From Salinibacterium sp. dk2585 (GTDB lineage: Bacteria > Actinomycetota > Actinomycetes > Actinomycetales > Microbacteriaceae), in assembly GCF_008001035.1 (NCBI RefSeq), contig NZ_CP042856.1, positions 62,001 to 126,000 of the forward strand: 64,000 nt of DNA, in the 5' to 3' direction. How positions within the stretch are numbered: the stretch's first letter is position 1; each line of letters starts with the position of its first letter. Both the position numbers and the translations under genes were made by a program. This document shows positions 40,336 to 48,647 of this stretch, piece by piece. Under the pieces are notes generated by a model. The model was given only the letters and a program-made list of their open reading frames with translations. It made no database searches and was not told the DNA's origin.

Positions 40336-41841
40336 ATGCCCATTGGCGCCAAGACGATCGACCGTTCGCGCTATCGCGCCAACCCCTCCGTGCTGACGGC
40401 GTTGCGGAGTCCCCGCATGCTCACCCGCGAGGTGCTTGCGGGCCTCGTCGTCGCCCTCGCGCTCATCCCCGAGGCGATCTCCTTCTCGATCATCGCGGGG
40501 GTCGACCCGCGCGTCGGCCTCTTCTCATCCTTCATCATGGCCGTCACGATCGCCTTCGTCGGCGGACGCCCCGCCATGATCACGGCAGCGACCGGCGCCG
40601 TGGCGCTCGTCATCGCGCCCATCATGCGCGAGTACGGCTTCGACTACTTCATCGCGACGGTGCTCCTTGCTGGCGTGCTCCAGATCGTGCTCGCGCTGTT
40701 CGGGGTTGCGAGGCTCATGCGTTTCATCCCCCGCAGCGTCATGATCGGCTTCGTCAACTCCCTCGCGATCCTGATCTTCATGGCGCAGGTTCCGCACCTG
40801 GTGGATGTCCCGTGGCTCGTCTACCCCCTCGTCGCGGCTGGCCTCGTGATCCTGTGGCTCATGCCCAAGGTGACCAAGGTCGTCCCGGCCCCCCTCGTCG
40901 CGATCGTCGTGCTGTCGGTCGTCACGGTTGTGTTCGCGCTCAACGTGCCGACTGTGAGTGACCAGGGCGAGCTGCCCGACAGCCTGCCCGAGTTGTTCTT
41001 CCCCGACGTCCCGCTCAGCTGGGAGACGTTATCGATCATCGGGCCCGTCGCGCTCGCGATGGCCCTCGTCGGCCTCATGGAGTCCCTTATGACGGCGAAG
41101 CTCGTCGACGAGATCACCGACACGCACTCCGACAAGACGCGCGAGTCATGGGGCCAGGGTGTCGCCAACATCGCCTCGGGCCTGTTCGGCGGCATGGGTG
41201 GCTGCGCCATGATCGGCCAGACCATGATCAACGTAAAGGCGTCGCGCGCCCGCACGCGCATCTCGACCTTCCTCGCAGGCCTGTTCTTGCTCATCCTCGT
41301 CGTCGTGCTTGGCGACACGGTCGGGCTCATTCCGATGGCGGCCCTCGTCGCGGTCATGATCCTCGTGTCGGTCGGCACCTTCGACTGGCACAGCATCCGC
41401 CCCTCCACCCTCAAGCGGATGCCGAAGAGTGAGACCGCCGTCATGGTCATCACGGTCATCGTGGTCGTCGCGACCGACAACCTCGCGATCGGTGTCATCG
41501 TGGGGGTCATCGCCGCCATGGTGCTCTTCGCCCGCCGGGTCGCCCACTTCGCGACCGTCGAGCGACGGGTGGAGGGCGAGACGGCCCACTATCGCGTGAT
41601 CGGGGAGCTGTTCTTCGCCTCGAGCAACGACCTCACGACCCAGTTCGAGTACTCGGATGACCCGGAGCGCGTCGTAATCGATATGTCGGGTTCTCACATC
41701 TGGGATGCCTCGACCGTCGCGGCTCTCGACTCCATCACGACCAAGTACGAGCAGCGCGGCAAGCGCGTCGTGATCGAGGGGCTCAATGAGGCGAGCACGG
41801 CGATGCGCACGCGCCTCGCGGGAAACCTCGGCGGCGAGTAG
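40336..41841 (+). CDS. SulP-family anion transporter with STAS domain
   Basis: A 501-residue SulP transporter (sulfate or bicarbonate type; the substrate is not readable). The conserved entry motif is EVLAGLVVALALIPEAISFS, then GGRPAMITAATGAVALVIAP and PRSVMIGFVNSLAILIFMAQ. Later GMGGCAMIGQTMINVKASRA marks the second half. About 11-14 membrane helices end near residue 400, followed by a cytoplasmic STAS domain (about 410-500, RVVIDMSGSHIWDASTVAAL). ATG 40336 follows AGGAG. Confidence 0.93.
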   Translation: MPIGAKTIDRSRYRANPSVLTALRSPRMLTREVLAGLVVALALIPEAISFSIIAGVDPRVGLFSSFIMAVTIAFVGGRPAMITAATGAVALVIAPIMREYGFDYFIATVLLAGVLQIVLALFGVARLMRFIPRSVMIGFVNSLAILIFMAQVPHLVDVPWLVYPLVAAGLVILWLMPKVTKVVPAPLVAIVVLSVVTVVFALNVPTVSDQGELPDSLPELFFPDVPLSWETLSIIGPVALAMALVGLMESLMTAKLVDEITDTHSDKTRESWGQGVANIASGLFGGMGGCAMIGQTMINVKASRARTRISTFLAGLFLLILVVVLGDTVGLIPMAALVAVMILVSVGTFDWHSIRPSTLKRMPKSETAVMVITVIVVVATDNLAIGVIVGVIAAMVLFARRVAHFATVERRVEGETAHYRVIGELFFASSNDLTTQFEYSDDPERVVIDMSGSHIWDASTVAALDSITTKYEQRGKRVVIEGLNEASTAMRTRLAGNLGGE

Positions 41842-41861
41842 CCGCCCCCCCGAATCTCCTG

Positions 41862-43058
41862 TCAGGCGGCAGCCGTCACGCGCCTGCGCCCGTGCGTCAT
41901 CGCGTACACCCCGATCGTCAACACCATGAACGCGGCAAGCAGGAGGTACATGCCGTCGTAGCCGGTGAGTGGCAGCAGCAGTCCGAGCAGGATGGGCCCG
42001 ACCCCGATGGCGGCGTCGGCCATGACGAAGTAGGTGGAGGTTGCAACGGCAACTCGTTCAGGCGGAACGACCGTGACGGCGACCGCCTGTCCACCAGGCA
42101 TGAGCGAGCCAAAGCCGATCGCGGTCAGCACCGCGCCCGTGATGGCGACCGGAAGGCTGGGCGGGATCGCGATGACGACGAGTCCCACTGCGAAGATCAC
42201 GAACGAGGGGTAGAAGACGGCGTTGTCGCCGAAGCGGTCCTGCAGGCGTCCGGCGAACAGCCGCACGACGAACACCGTGATGGCATAGATGGTGAAGAAG
42301 GCGCCGACCTCGGCGGCTGTGCCGGTGGCATCCGCGTAGTTTAGGTAGAAGGCGAGCACGCCCGACCAGGCGAAGCAGCCGAGGAAGATCATGATCGAGA
42401 TGGGCATCGCGCGCGCGTCTATGAGGTCGGAGAGGCGGATGCGCCAGCGGGTGCGGATCTCCTCCTCGCTCGGCTCGCGCTCGGGCAGGCGGATGAAGAG
42501 TGCCCCAGTCAGCCCGAGGATCGCGAGGCCGGTGCTGACCCAGAAGATGCCCTCGTAGCCACCGGCGTGGATCACAAGCGTGCCGATGAGGGGACCGATG
42601 CCAGCCGCGAGGGTCGCCGAGATGGAGAAGTACCCGGAGCCTTCGGCTCGCTTCTCGCGCGGCACGAGCATGAGGGCGGATGCCGCGACCGCAGTGCTGG
42701 CCCCGCCGAACGCGACCCCGTGCAGGAAGCGCAGCGCGATGAGCACCGTCAGGTCGGTCACGACGAGGTACAGGACCGAGAGCACGACGAAGGCAACGAG
42801 CCCGACGAGCACCGTGCGCCGCCGGCCGACGAGGTCAAGGTACTTGGACGTGAGCAGCCGCGAGACGACCGCCCCCAGCACGTACGCGCCAGCGGTGAGG
42901 CCCGCGAGCGCGTCATGGGCCCGGAACCGGTCCACGGCGTAGAGGGCCATCGTGGTCATGAGCAGGTAGAAGACGCCGGCCAGGGCGAAGTTGATGACGA
43001 CGGCAAGAGTGAAGTCTCGGCTCCAGATGGGGGTCGAGGCCGAGTTGTTCGTTTGCAT
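41862..43058 (-). CDS. Major-facilitator-superfamily transporter
   Basis: A 398-residue MFS protein with 12 predicted membrane helices. The loop between helices 2 and 3 reads SRLLTSKYLDLVGRRRTVLV, a standard MFS motif A variant, and the second half repeats it as RLFAGRLQDRFGDNAVF. This kind of sequence is usual for drug or metabolite exporters (DHA1/YbfB-like); the substrate is unknown. It lies 45 bases downstream of another minus-strand gene. Confidence 0.9.
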   Translation of the reverse strand: MQTNNSASTPIWSRDFTLAVVINFALAGVFYLLMTTMALYAVDRFRAHDALAGLTAGAYVLGAVVSRLLTSKYLDLVGRRRTVLVGLVAFVVLSVLYLVVTDLTVLIALRFLHGVAFGGASTAVAASALMLVPREKRAEGSGYFSISATLAAGIGPLIGTLVIHAGGYEGIFWVSTGLAILGLTGALFIRLPEREPSEEEIRTRWRIRLSDLIDARAMPISIMIFLGCFAWSGVLAFYLNYADATGTAAEVGAFFTIYAITVFVVRLFAGRLQDRFGDNAVFYPSFVIFAVGLVVIAIPPSLPVAITGAVLTAIGFGSLMPGGQAVAVTVVPPERVAVATSTYFVMADAAIGVGPILLGLLLPLTGYDGMYLLLAAFMVLTIGVYAMTHGRRRVTAAA

Positions 43059-43103
43059 TGCTAAGCAGTTTACGCCCCCTCCCGGTCGTGGAGGGACGCA
43101 CCC

Positions 43104-43622
43104 CTACTCGGTGGATCCCGCAGGCGGCGACAGCAGCAGCTCGACCCGCTCCCGCAGGTACGCCTCGAACTCGGGCGCTGTCGTGACATCCGCCGTAGGG
43201 TTCCATCGCACGAGCAAGCGGCCGTCCGAGATGAAGAGCGGGCCGGATGCCGCGGCCAGGCCTTCCTCGGTGAGCTCGAGCACGCTCGACCCAAAGTTGA
43301 CCACGGTTCCCTCGGGGTAGGAGCGATGCGCGGCGGCACGGTGCATCCGCCGCTCCTCGCCCGAGATCGACTGGTAGTTGGAGCGGCCCGGTTCGACCGC
43401 CCGCGTCGAATGGCCTGCGGCGTAGAGCGTGCCGCCAGTGTCGAGCAGGAAGACGCCGAGTCGCCACGCCCGCCCGGTGGGTTTCATGCGGGGCGACAGG
43501 GTGATGCCCAGCTTGCGGCGCTGCGGCGTGAATTCGGCGAGGGCCTCATCGGGCACGCCGGCGGCGCTCAGCCGTCCCACGGCATCCGTCACCGCTGCCC
43601 GCGCGCGCTCAAGGTCGACCAC
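43104..43622 (-). CDS. Uncharacterised actinobacterial-type protein
   Basis: A 172-residue soluble protein from GTG 43622 (a CAGAAT box lies 6 bases before it). I do not recognise a named domain. Visible features are a helical start (ERARAAVTDAVGRLSAAGVP), a beta-rich middle (RRKLGITLSPRMKPTGRAWR; LGVFLLDTGGTLYAAGHSTR) and an ending with a helix EFEAYLRERVELLLS. It may be co-transcribed with the MFS gene downstream. A palindromic repeat precedes it. Confidence 0.65.
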   Translation of the reverse strand: MVDLERARAAVTDAVGRLSAAGVPDEALAEFTPQRRKLGITLSPRMKPTGRAWRLGVFLLDTGGTLYAAGHSTRAVEPGRSNYQSISGEERRMHRAAAHRSYPEGTVVNFGSSVLELTEEGLAAASGPLFISDGRLLVRWNPTADVTTAPEFEAYLRERVELLLSPPAGSTE

Positions 43623-43661
43623 ACACCCATTCTGCGGGCGAGCCGGCGCCGGAGACGCCGC

Positions 43662-43715
43662 GAGCCTGCACAAACGGGCCGTTTCCCCAGGAAAACGGCC
43701 CGTTTGCGCAGGCTC
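43662..43715. repeat. Palindromic repeat (GAGCCTGCACAAA family), intact copy
   Basis: GAGCCTGCACAAACGGGCCG faces CGGCCCGTTTGCGCAGGCTC with one mismatch, separated by a 14-base centre. The arms resemble the decayed copy in fliK at 8271-8324. Confidence 0.75.
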
Positions 43716-43753
43716 AGCGTTCCGCTCGGGTCAACCGAGCGTGATGTGGGCGC

Positions 43754-43882
43754 CTAGATGATCGGGAGACCCGCGTCGCGAGACTCCTTCCAGTCCTTCA
43801 GGAAGCCGCGCACGAGCGTGAACAGCACTCCCGCAACGACGATGGGCCAGACGAGCATGTAGATGGTGATGGCAGTGACCAA
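43754..43882 (-). CDS. Small subunit of the sodium:solute symporter (42 residues)
   Basis: A tiny gene starting at TTG 43882, 9 bases after the symporter stop, with a perfect AGGAGG (43888-43893) overlapping that stop. It encodes VTAITIYMLVWPIVVAGVLF followed by a basic tail with RGFLKDWKESRDAG and a final LPII. One membrane helix (about 5-24) with a YxLVWP motif and a KDxRxA-type tail is the hallmark of small partners found beside secondary transporters. It should help assemble or stabilise the symporter. The TTG start is unusual but the ribosome site is strong. Confidence 0.75.
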   Translation of the reverse strand: MVTAITIYMLVWPIVVAGVLFTLVRGFLKDWKESRDAGLPII

Positions 43883-43891
43883 GGGGTCCTC

Positions 43892-45592
43892 CTAGCGGGT
43901 GGGGCGAGCGGTGTCGGCGCTGAGGCCGTCGAGCTCACGGTCGATGTCGTCGAGTTCGGACTCGGGGTCGAAGTCGCCCGTGCGCTGCTTGATGAGGTCG
44001 AAGTCGAAGTCTTGCGAGCTCCGGAACGACATGAGGTAGCAGATGATCGTGCTCACGGAGTAGGCGACCAGCGAGCCGCTCAGCACCGTGTAGTCGTGCA
44101 GGAACCCGATGACGAAGGGGGCGGATGCCACGGCAGCGACGATGCCGACGATCATGCCGGTGCGCTTGCCGAAGAAACCGAACGCCATGATGCCGAGTAC
44201 GACGCCGATGCCGACGACGCTGAGCACGTCGATCGCGATGCCGTAGGCGCCAGCGAGGGGGATCCACTCGAAGCGCACGACGATGAAGACAAGCAGCGCG
44301 GCGAGCACTGAGATCGAGAAGGCCGCGTTCGTGACCTTCTTCCAGTAGAAGCTCGCGATGACGGGGAACACGAGGGCACCCCACAGTGCCCCGACGAAGA
44401 CGAGCAGGTCGAGGATATTGAACTGGCTCGTCGCGAAGAAGAGCGCCGTGCCTGTCGCGACAATCATCGTGATGCGACCGACGAGCAGCATCGTCTTGGG
44501 GTTCGCCTTGCCCTTGCGGGCGATGTTCTGGCCATAGACATCCGCCATCATGATCGACGACAGCGCCGCCAGGTCGGAGTCGGCCGTCGACGACAGCGAT
44601 CCGATGATCATGATGAAGAGGAGCCCGAGCAGCACGGGGCCGAGGAAGGTGCTGGCCAGCTGCGGGATGAGGTTGTTGGTGTCGCCGCCGACCGGCTCGA
44701 TGCCGAGGTAAAGGGCCATGACCCCGAGCATCCCGACGCCGATGATGGTGGCGCCGTAGCCCACCGTCGCGGTGATGAAGGTGGGCTTGATGAGGTCTTC
44801 CCGCACGGCGAAGAGGCGCTGCGCGATCGTCTGGTTGCCGATCGCGTAGGCGAGCACCGCCGCAATGTAGGGCGCGCCCTGATTGAGGAACGCCTCGGAG
44901 GAGAAGAAGTTCGACTGCTCGGGCGTGAGGTTCGACGCACCCTGCGCGATCATGTCGGTGCCGCCGGCGGCGAAGAAGATCGCCGGCACGATGACCACGA
45001 CGGCGCCGAGCATCGCGACGACTTGCGCGAAGTCGGTGAGCACGGATGCCCGGAAGCCCGACCACAGCGTGTAGAGCAGCACCCCGCCCGCGACGAACAG
45101 GATGCCCTGCCCGAAGCTGAAGGGCGACAGCATCGAGATGACGGCGCCACCCGCGATGAAGTTCGAGGTGAGGCTGATGACACTGCCGAGCACATTCGAG
45201 CCGGCGAGCATGAGCTGGCTCGAACGGCCGTGACGGGCCCGCATGACCTCAGCGAGCGTGTGGGCCCGAGGCGCGACGGCGCGGATGCGACGGCCGAAGG
45301 GGTAGATGAAGAGGATCATCAGCGCGCCCCAGAGCCCGTAGTGGATGGGCCCCGAGATGCCGTAGGTGTAGCCGGATGTCGCGGAGGCATACATCGAGGA
45401 GGCCCAGATCCACGTCGCCGTCATGGAGGCGGCCGAGATGCCGAAACCGATCTTGTTGCCGGCGGTCATGTACCCGTCGGCGTTCTCCCGCTTCCTCCCG
45501 ATCACGACGGACATGATCATGGTGCCGCCGAAGAACAGGACGAGGAGCGCGATGATCAGCGGTCCCCCCAATTGCTGCATGTCGGATTCCAT
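43892..45592 (-). CDS. Sodium:solute symporter (SSS family)
   Basis: A 566-residue SSS transporter with about 13 membrane helices. Features are ENADGYMTAGNKIGFGISAA with MTATWIWASSMYASATSGYT, then LSSTADSDLAALSSIMMADV, the sodium-binding region of the fold. It is similar in layout to acetate/urea/solute permeases; the substrate is not certain. The C-terminal 45 residues are acidic and cytoplasmic. ATG 45592 has AGAGGAA upstream. The next gene encodes a 42-residue helper. Confidence 0.92.
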   Translation of the reverse strand: MESDMQQLGGPLIIALLVLFFGGTMIMSVVIGRKRENADGYMTAGNKIGFGISAASMTATWIWASSMYASATSGYTYGISGPIHYGLWGALMILFIYPFGRRIRAVAPRAHTLAEVMRARHGRSSQLMLAGSNVLGSVISLTSNFIAGGAVISMLSPFSFGQGILFVAGGVLLYTLWSGFRASVLTDFAQVVAMLGAVVVIVPAIFFAAGGTDMIAQGASNLTPEQSNFFSSEAFLNQGAPYIAAVLAYAIGNQTIAQRLFAVREDLIKPTFITATVGYGATIIGVGMLGVMALYLGIEPVGGDTNNLIPQLASTFLGPVLLGLLFIMIIGSLSSTADSDLAALSSIMMADVYGQNIARKGKANPKTMLLVGRITMIVATGTALFFATSQFNILDLLVFVGALWGALVFPVIASFYWKKVTNAAFSISVLAALLVFIVVRFEWIPLAGAYGIAIDVLSVVGIGVVLGIMAFGFFGKRTGMIVGIVAAVASAPFVIGFLHDYTVLSGSLVAYSVSTIICYLMSFRSSQDFDFDLIKQRTGDFDPESELDDIDRELDGLSADTARPTR

Positions 45593-45676
45593 CCGAAATT
45601 CCTCTCTGTAGGCGCGGCGAGGCGCTTTCGGGCACGCTTCACCGCGTTTTTGCGCGCGATTGACCCCGGGTGGGGC

Positions 45677-45704
45677 CTCACACGATCCGCGAGCTCACAG
45701 ACGA
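45677..45704. promoter_or_regulatory. Direct repeat in the 332-base gap upstream of the symporter gene
   Basis: CTCACACGATC (45678-45688) and CTCACAGACGATC (45692-45704) repeat in the same orientation about 90-110 bases before the symporter start. They could bind a regulator. Otherwise the gap 45593-45924 shows no gene; GCTAACAGTGCTAAC near 45865 is a second short repeat. Confidence 0.3.
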
Positions 45705-45924
45705 TCGGTGATTTGTGGCGCTGCGCCGGCCCTACGCCAGCGCCCTGGGTCAGCCAACCCGACACCTGCAACATTCGGTGGCATCCCGGTCTGGGACGCT
45801 CTGGCACGAACGGCTGGCATCGAGGGACAACGACCTCGAACCTCTCGACCATAGCAAAGTCCCAGCTAACAGTGCTAACTTCGTCGGCTTGCCCCGTGGC
45901 ATCCGGGCTTGCACAATCGTCGCT

Positions 45925-46425
45925 ATGCCCCAACTCCTCGTCGTGCATCACTCGCCCGGCCGATCGATGGCGGCCCTGCTCGACGCCGCGCTCGAGGGCA
46001 CGCGCGACGAGCTGGTCGCGGGGGTCGATGTCGTCGTGCGCGATGCGCTCGAGGCGACCGCGGATGACGTGCTCGCCGCCGACGGCTACCTGCTCGGCAC
46101 GACCGCGAACTTCGGCTACATGAGCGGCGCCCTCAAGCACTTCTTCGACAGCACCTTCCTGCGCGTCGGCGGCTCGTTGTCGCCCTCCGGCGAGGCTGAC
46201 GGCGAATCGCAGGGCGCGACATCCGGGCGCCCCTTCGGGCTCTACGTCCACGGCCGTTACGACCAGACCGGGGCGGTGCGCTCGGTGCTCTCGATCACGG
46301 GCGCGCTCGACTGGCGGCAGGCGGCGCAGCCCGTGACCGTCATGGGCGAGGTGACACCGGATGTCCGCGCCGCCGTCTACGAACTCGGCGCGACCCTCGC
46401 GGCCGTCGTGACGGAAGGGCTCTAG
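45925..46425 (+). CDS. Flavodoxin-fold NAD(P)H reductase-like protein
   Basis: A 166-residue flavodoxin-like protein. The start PQLLVVHHSPGRSMAALLDA gives the phosphate-binding loop, ADGYLLGTTANFGYMSGALK then HFFDSTFLR is the flavin-side loop, and YVHGRYDQTGAV follows. This matches small NAD(P)H-dependent FMN reductases or flavodoxin-type proteins. The partner is unknown. A CACAAT box 7 bases before ATG 45925 may be its promoter. Confidence 0.85.
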   Translation: MPQLLVVHHSPGRSMAALLDAALEGTRDELVAGVDVVVRDALEATADDVLAADGYLLGTTANFGYMSGALKHFFDSTFLRVGGSLSPSGEADGESQGATSGRPFGLYVHGRYDQTGAVRSVLSITGALDWRQAAQPVTVMGEVTPDVRAAVYELGATLAAVVTEGL

Positions 46426-46443
46426 AGCGCACTCCGTGTGGGT

Positions 46444-46472
46444 TTGATCTAGTTGAACTAGAACAATAGGAT
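46444..46472 (+). promoter_or_regulatory. Promoter with embedded operator for the GntR operon
   Basis: TTGATC (46444-46449), 17 bases, TAGGAT (46467-46472), 6 bases before ATG 46479. The spacer holds the palindrome CTAGTTGAACTAG (46449-46461), ideally placed for repression by the GntR protein it precedes. Confidence 0.6.
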
Positions 46473-46478
46473 GGGGGC

Positions 46479-46829
46479 ATGCTCATCCGAATGGATCCCG
46501 CCTCCGGCGTCGCGCTGTTCGACCAGCTCGCCGGAAACATCCGGGCGTCCATCGTCTCGGGACGCGTGCGGCCGGGCGAGCGCCTGCCCGCCGCCCGCGA
46601 GCTCGCCGCATCCCTCGACATCAACGTGCACACCGTGCTGCGCGCCTATCAGGAGCTGCGCGACGAGGGACTCATCGAGTTGCGGCGCGGTCGCGGCGCC
46701 GTCGTGACCCACGACCCCCGCGACTACAGCGAACTCACGGCGGCGATCGAGGCGGTCGTGGCGCAGGCCCGCGCCCACGGCGTTCCACCAGCGGCGCTCG
46801 CCGCGCTCATCCGAGAGGCCTACCAATGA
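46479..46829 (+). CDS. GntR-family regulator, YtrA type
   Basis: A 116-residue GntR regulator of the short YtrA subfamily, which typically controls an ABC transporter in the same operon. The winged helix is complete: FDQLAGNIRASIVSGRVRPG, then ERLPAARELAASLDINVHTV and LRAYQELRDEGLIELRRGRG. The short C-terminal helix allows dimerisation. ATG 46479 would be leaderless with respect to the promoter at 46444-46472. It overlaps the next gene (ATGA). Confidence 0.92.
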   Translation: MLIRMDPASGVALFDQLAGNIRASIVSGRVRPGERLPAARELAASLDINVHTVLRAYQELRDEGLIELRRGRGAVVTHDPRDYSELTAAIEAVVAQARAHGVPPAALAALIREAYQ

Positions 46830-47833
46830 CCGAAACAACAGCGGATGTCACGGCTCGCGCGAGCAGCACGAGGAATCGCGCGATCACCGTCGGCGCGATC
46901 GTGCCCATCGTCGTCACGGCCCTGGCCGCCGTCATCACGGCGAGCTGGATCCCCGAACTGCCGCGCCCGGTCGCCGTCCATTGGGCGGGCGACACCCCCG
47001 ACGGCTATGGGGACGTGTGGCTGTTCATCCTGATGCCGCTGCTGATCTGCTCGCTCTTCGCGTTGTTCGTCGTCGCGATGGCGAGCAAGCCGACGGAATC
47101 CGGGCTCCTCACCGCGAACCAGAAGTTCGTGCTCGTCACGAGCCCGTGGATGGCGGGGCTCCTGTCGGTCGGCCTGGGCGGCACGCTCTCGGTGCAGCGC
47201 GGACTCGACGATGCGGCCCAGGCCTCCGGCGGTGCGATCTGGATGCTCTGGGGCCTGCTCGCGGGCTTCGGGCTGGCGATCCCAGCATGGTTCCTGCTGC
47301 CGCCGCGCGACAGGACAGTCGTCGTGGGCGAGCCTCCTGCCGCGATGGACTTCGCGCCGACGGAACTCGTCTCGTGGACCCGCAGCGCGACGGTCGGCAG
47401 GGGCGCGCGCACCGTCATCGCCTCCGTCTTCGTGATGCAGTTCGTGCTCGCGTTCGTGCTGGCCGCGAACCGCGAACCGGCCTGGACGGTACTGCTCGTC
47501 GTTGTCGCCGCACTGCTCGTGCTCGTGGCCGCGACCTTCTATTGGCGGGTCACGGTCGACCGCCGCGGGCTCACCGTGCGGAGCGCACTCGGCTGGCCCC
47601 GGGCCTCGATCCCCGCCGAGGAGATCACGGATGTCGCGGTCATCGACGTGCAGCCCGTCGCCGAGTTCGGCGGCTGGGGTTGGCGCTGGGGTGCCGACGG
47701 GCGAACGGGGGTCGTGCTGCGCACGGGTGAGGGCATCCAGGTGACCCGCACCAACGGCAAGCGCTTCGTCGTCACGGTCGATGACGCATCGACGGGTGCC
47801 GCCGTGCTCGCGGGGGTGCGCTCGCGCGCCTGA
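46826..47833 (+). CDS. DUF1648-domain membrane protein
   Basis: A 335-residue membrane protein with a DUF1648 region near the start (LPRPVAVHWAGDTPDGYGDV, about 35-55). About seven helices follow, then a C-terminal beta domain (about 235-330, VDRRGLTVRSALGWPRASIP). DUF1648 proteins often sit in operons with GntR regulators and export-type ABC transporters, as here. Function is unknown. Confidence 0.85.
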   Translation: MTETTADVTARASSTRNRAITVGAIVPIVVTALAAVITASWIPELPRPVAVHWAGDTPDGYGDVWLFILMPLLICSLFALFVVAMASKPTESGLLTANQKFVLVTSPWMAGLLSVGLGGTLSVQRGLDDAAQASGGAIWMLWGLLAGFGLAIPAWFLLPPRDRTVVVGEPPAAMDFAPTELVSWTRSATVGRGARTVIASVFVMQFVLAFVLAANREPAWTVLLVVVAALLVLVAATFYWRVTVDRRGLTVRSALGWPRASIPAEEITDVAVIDVQPVAEFGGWGWRWGADGRTGVVLRTGEGIQVTRTNGKRFVVTVDDASTGAAVLAGVRSRA

Positions 47834-47885
47834 GTTGCCGAAACTCCTCCCACCACCGCGCCCCGCTGCCCTTACGCTGTGAGAC

Positions 47886-48647
47886 ATGACTTCTTCCGCA
47901 GCCCTCGAGATCCGGGGGCTGCGCAAGTCCTTCGGGCAGAACGTCGCGGTCGACGGTGTCGACCTCACGGTGCCGCGCGGCTCCTTCTATGGCCTGGTCG
48001 GGCCCAACGGGGCGGGAAAGACGACGACCCTCTCGATGGCGACGGGCCTCCTGCGACCGGATGCCGGCACCATCACGGTGCTCGGCGTCGACGTCTGGCG
48101 CGACACCGTCAAGGTCAAGTCGCTCGTGGGCGTGCTGAGCGACGGGGTGGAACTCTTCGACCGCCTCACCGGCCAGCAGCTGGTGACCTATCACGGCCTG
48201 CTCAACGGCATGCACCGCACGACCGTCGCTGAGCGCACGAATGACCTGCTCGAGATGCTCGACCTGCAGGGCGCCGGCGGCACGCTCGTGGTCGACTACT
48301 CCGCGGGTATGACGAAAAAGATCGCGCTTGCCTGCGCCCTCATCCACGCGCCCAGGCTGCTCGTGCTCGACGAACCATTCGAGTCGGTCGACCCCGTCTC
48401 GGCGGCGAACATCCGAGACATCCTGCACCAGTTCGTGCGCGGTGGCGGCACCGTCATCGTCTCGAGCCACTCGATGGACCTGGTCGAGCGCATGTGCGAC
48501 CACGTCGCCGTGATCGGCGCGGGCCGCGTGCTCGCGGCGGGCACGACCGATGAGGTGCGGGCGGGGTCCTCCCTCGAGGACCGCTTCGTCGAGCTCGTCG
48601 GCGGGCGACGCCAGCATGAGGGGCCGTCGTGGTTGCACACCTCCTGA
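47886..48647 (+). CDS. ABC transporter ATP-binding protein
   Basis: ATPase (253 residues) of an export-type ABC transporter. Walker A is GPNGAGKTTT (about 40-49). The signature is degenerate (YSAGMTKKIALACALIHAPR), as in bacitracin/YtrB-like ATPases, then LLVLDEPFESVDPVS and the switch His in SSHSMDL. The ending matches family C-termini. TACGCT 7 bases before ATG 47886 suggests a second promoter inside the operon. The next gene encodes its permease, overlapping by 19 bases. Confidence 0.93.
   Translation: MTSSAALEIRGLRKSFGQNVAVDGVDLTVPRGSFYGLVGPNGAGKTTTLSMATGLLRPDAGTITVLGVDVWRDTVKVKSLVGVLSDGVELFDRLTGQQLVTYHGLLNGMHRTTVAERTNDLLEMLDLQGAGGTLVVDYSAGMTKKIALACALIHAPRLLVLDEPFESVDPVSAANIRDILHQFVRGGGTVIVSSHSMDLVERMCDHVAVIGAGRVLAAGTTDEVRAGSSLEDRFVELVGGRRQHEGPSWLHTS

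Noticed and set aside
40194-40352. Longer N-terminus for the VanZ/YjdF-like protein
   Set aside because: It would translate a palindrome and part of the divergent SulP start; a ribosome site supports 40193.
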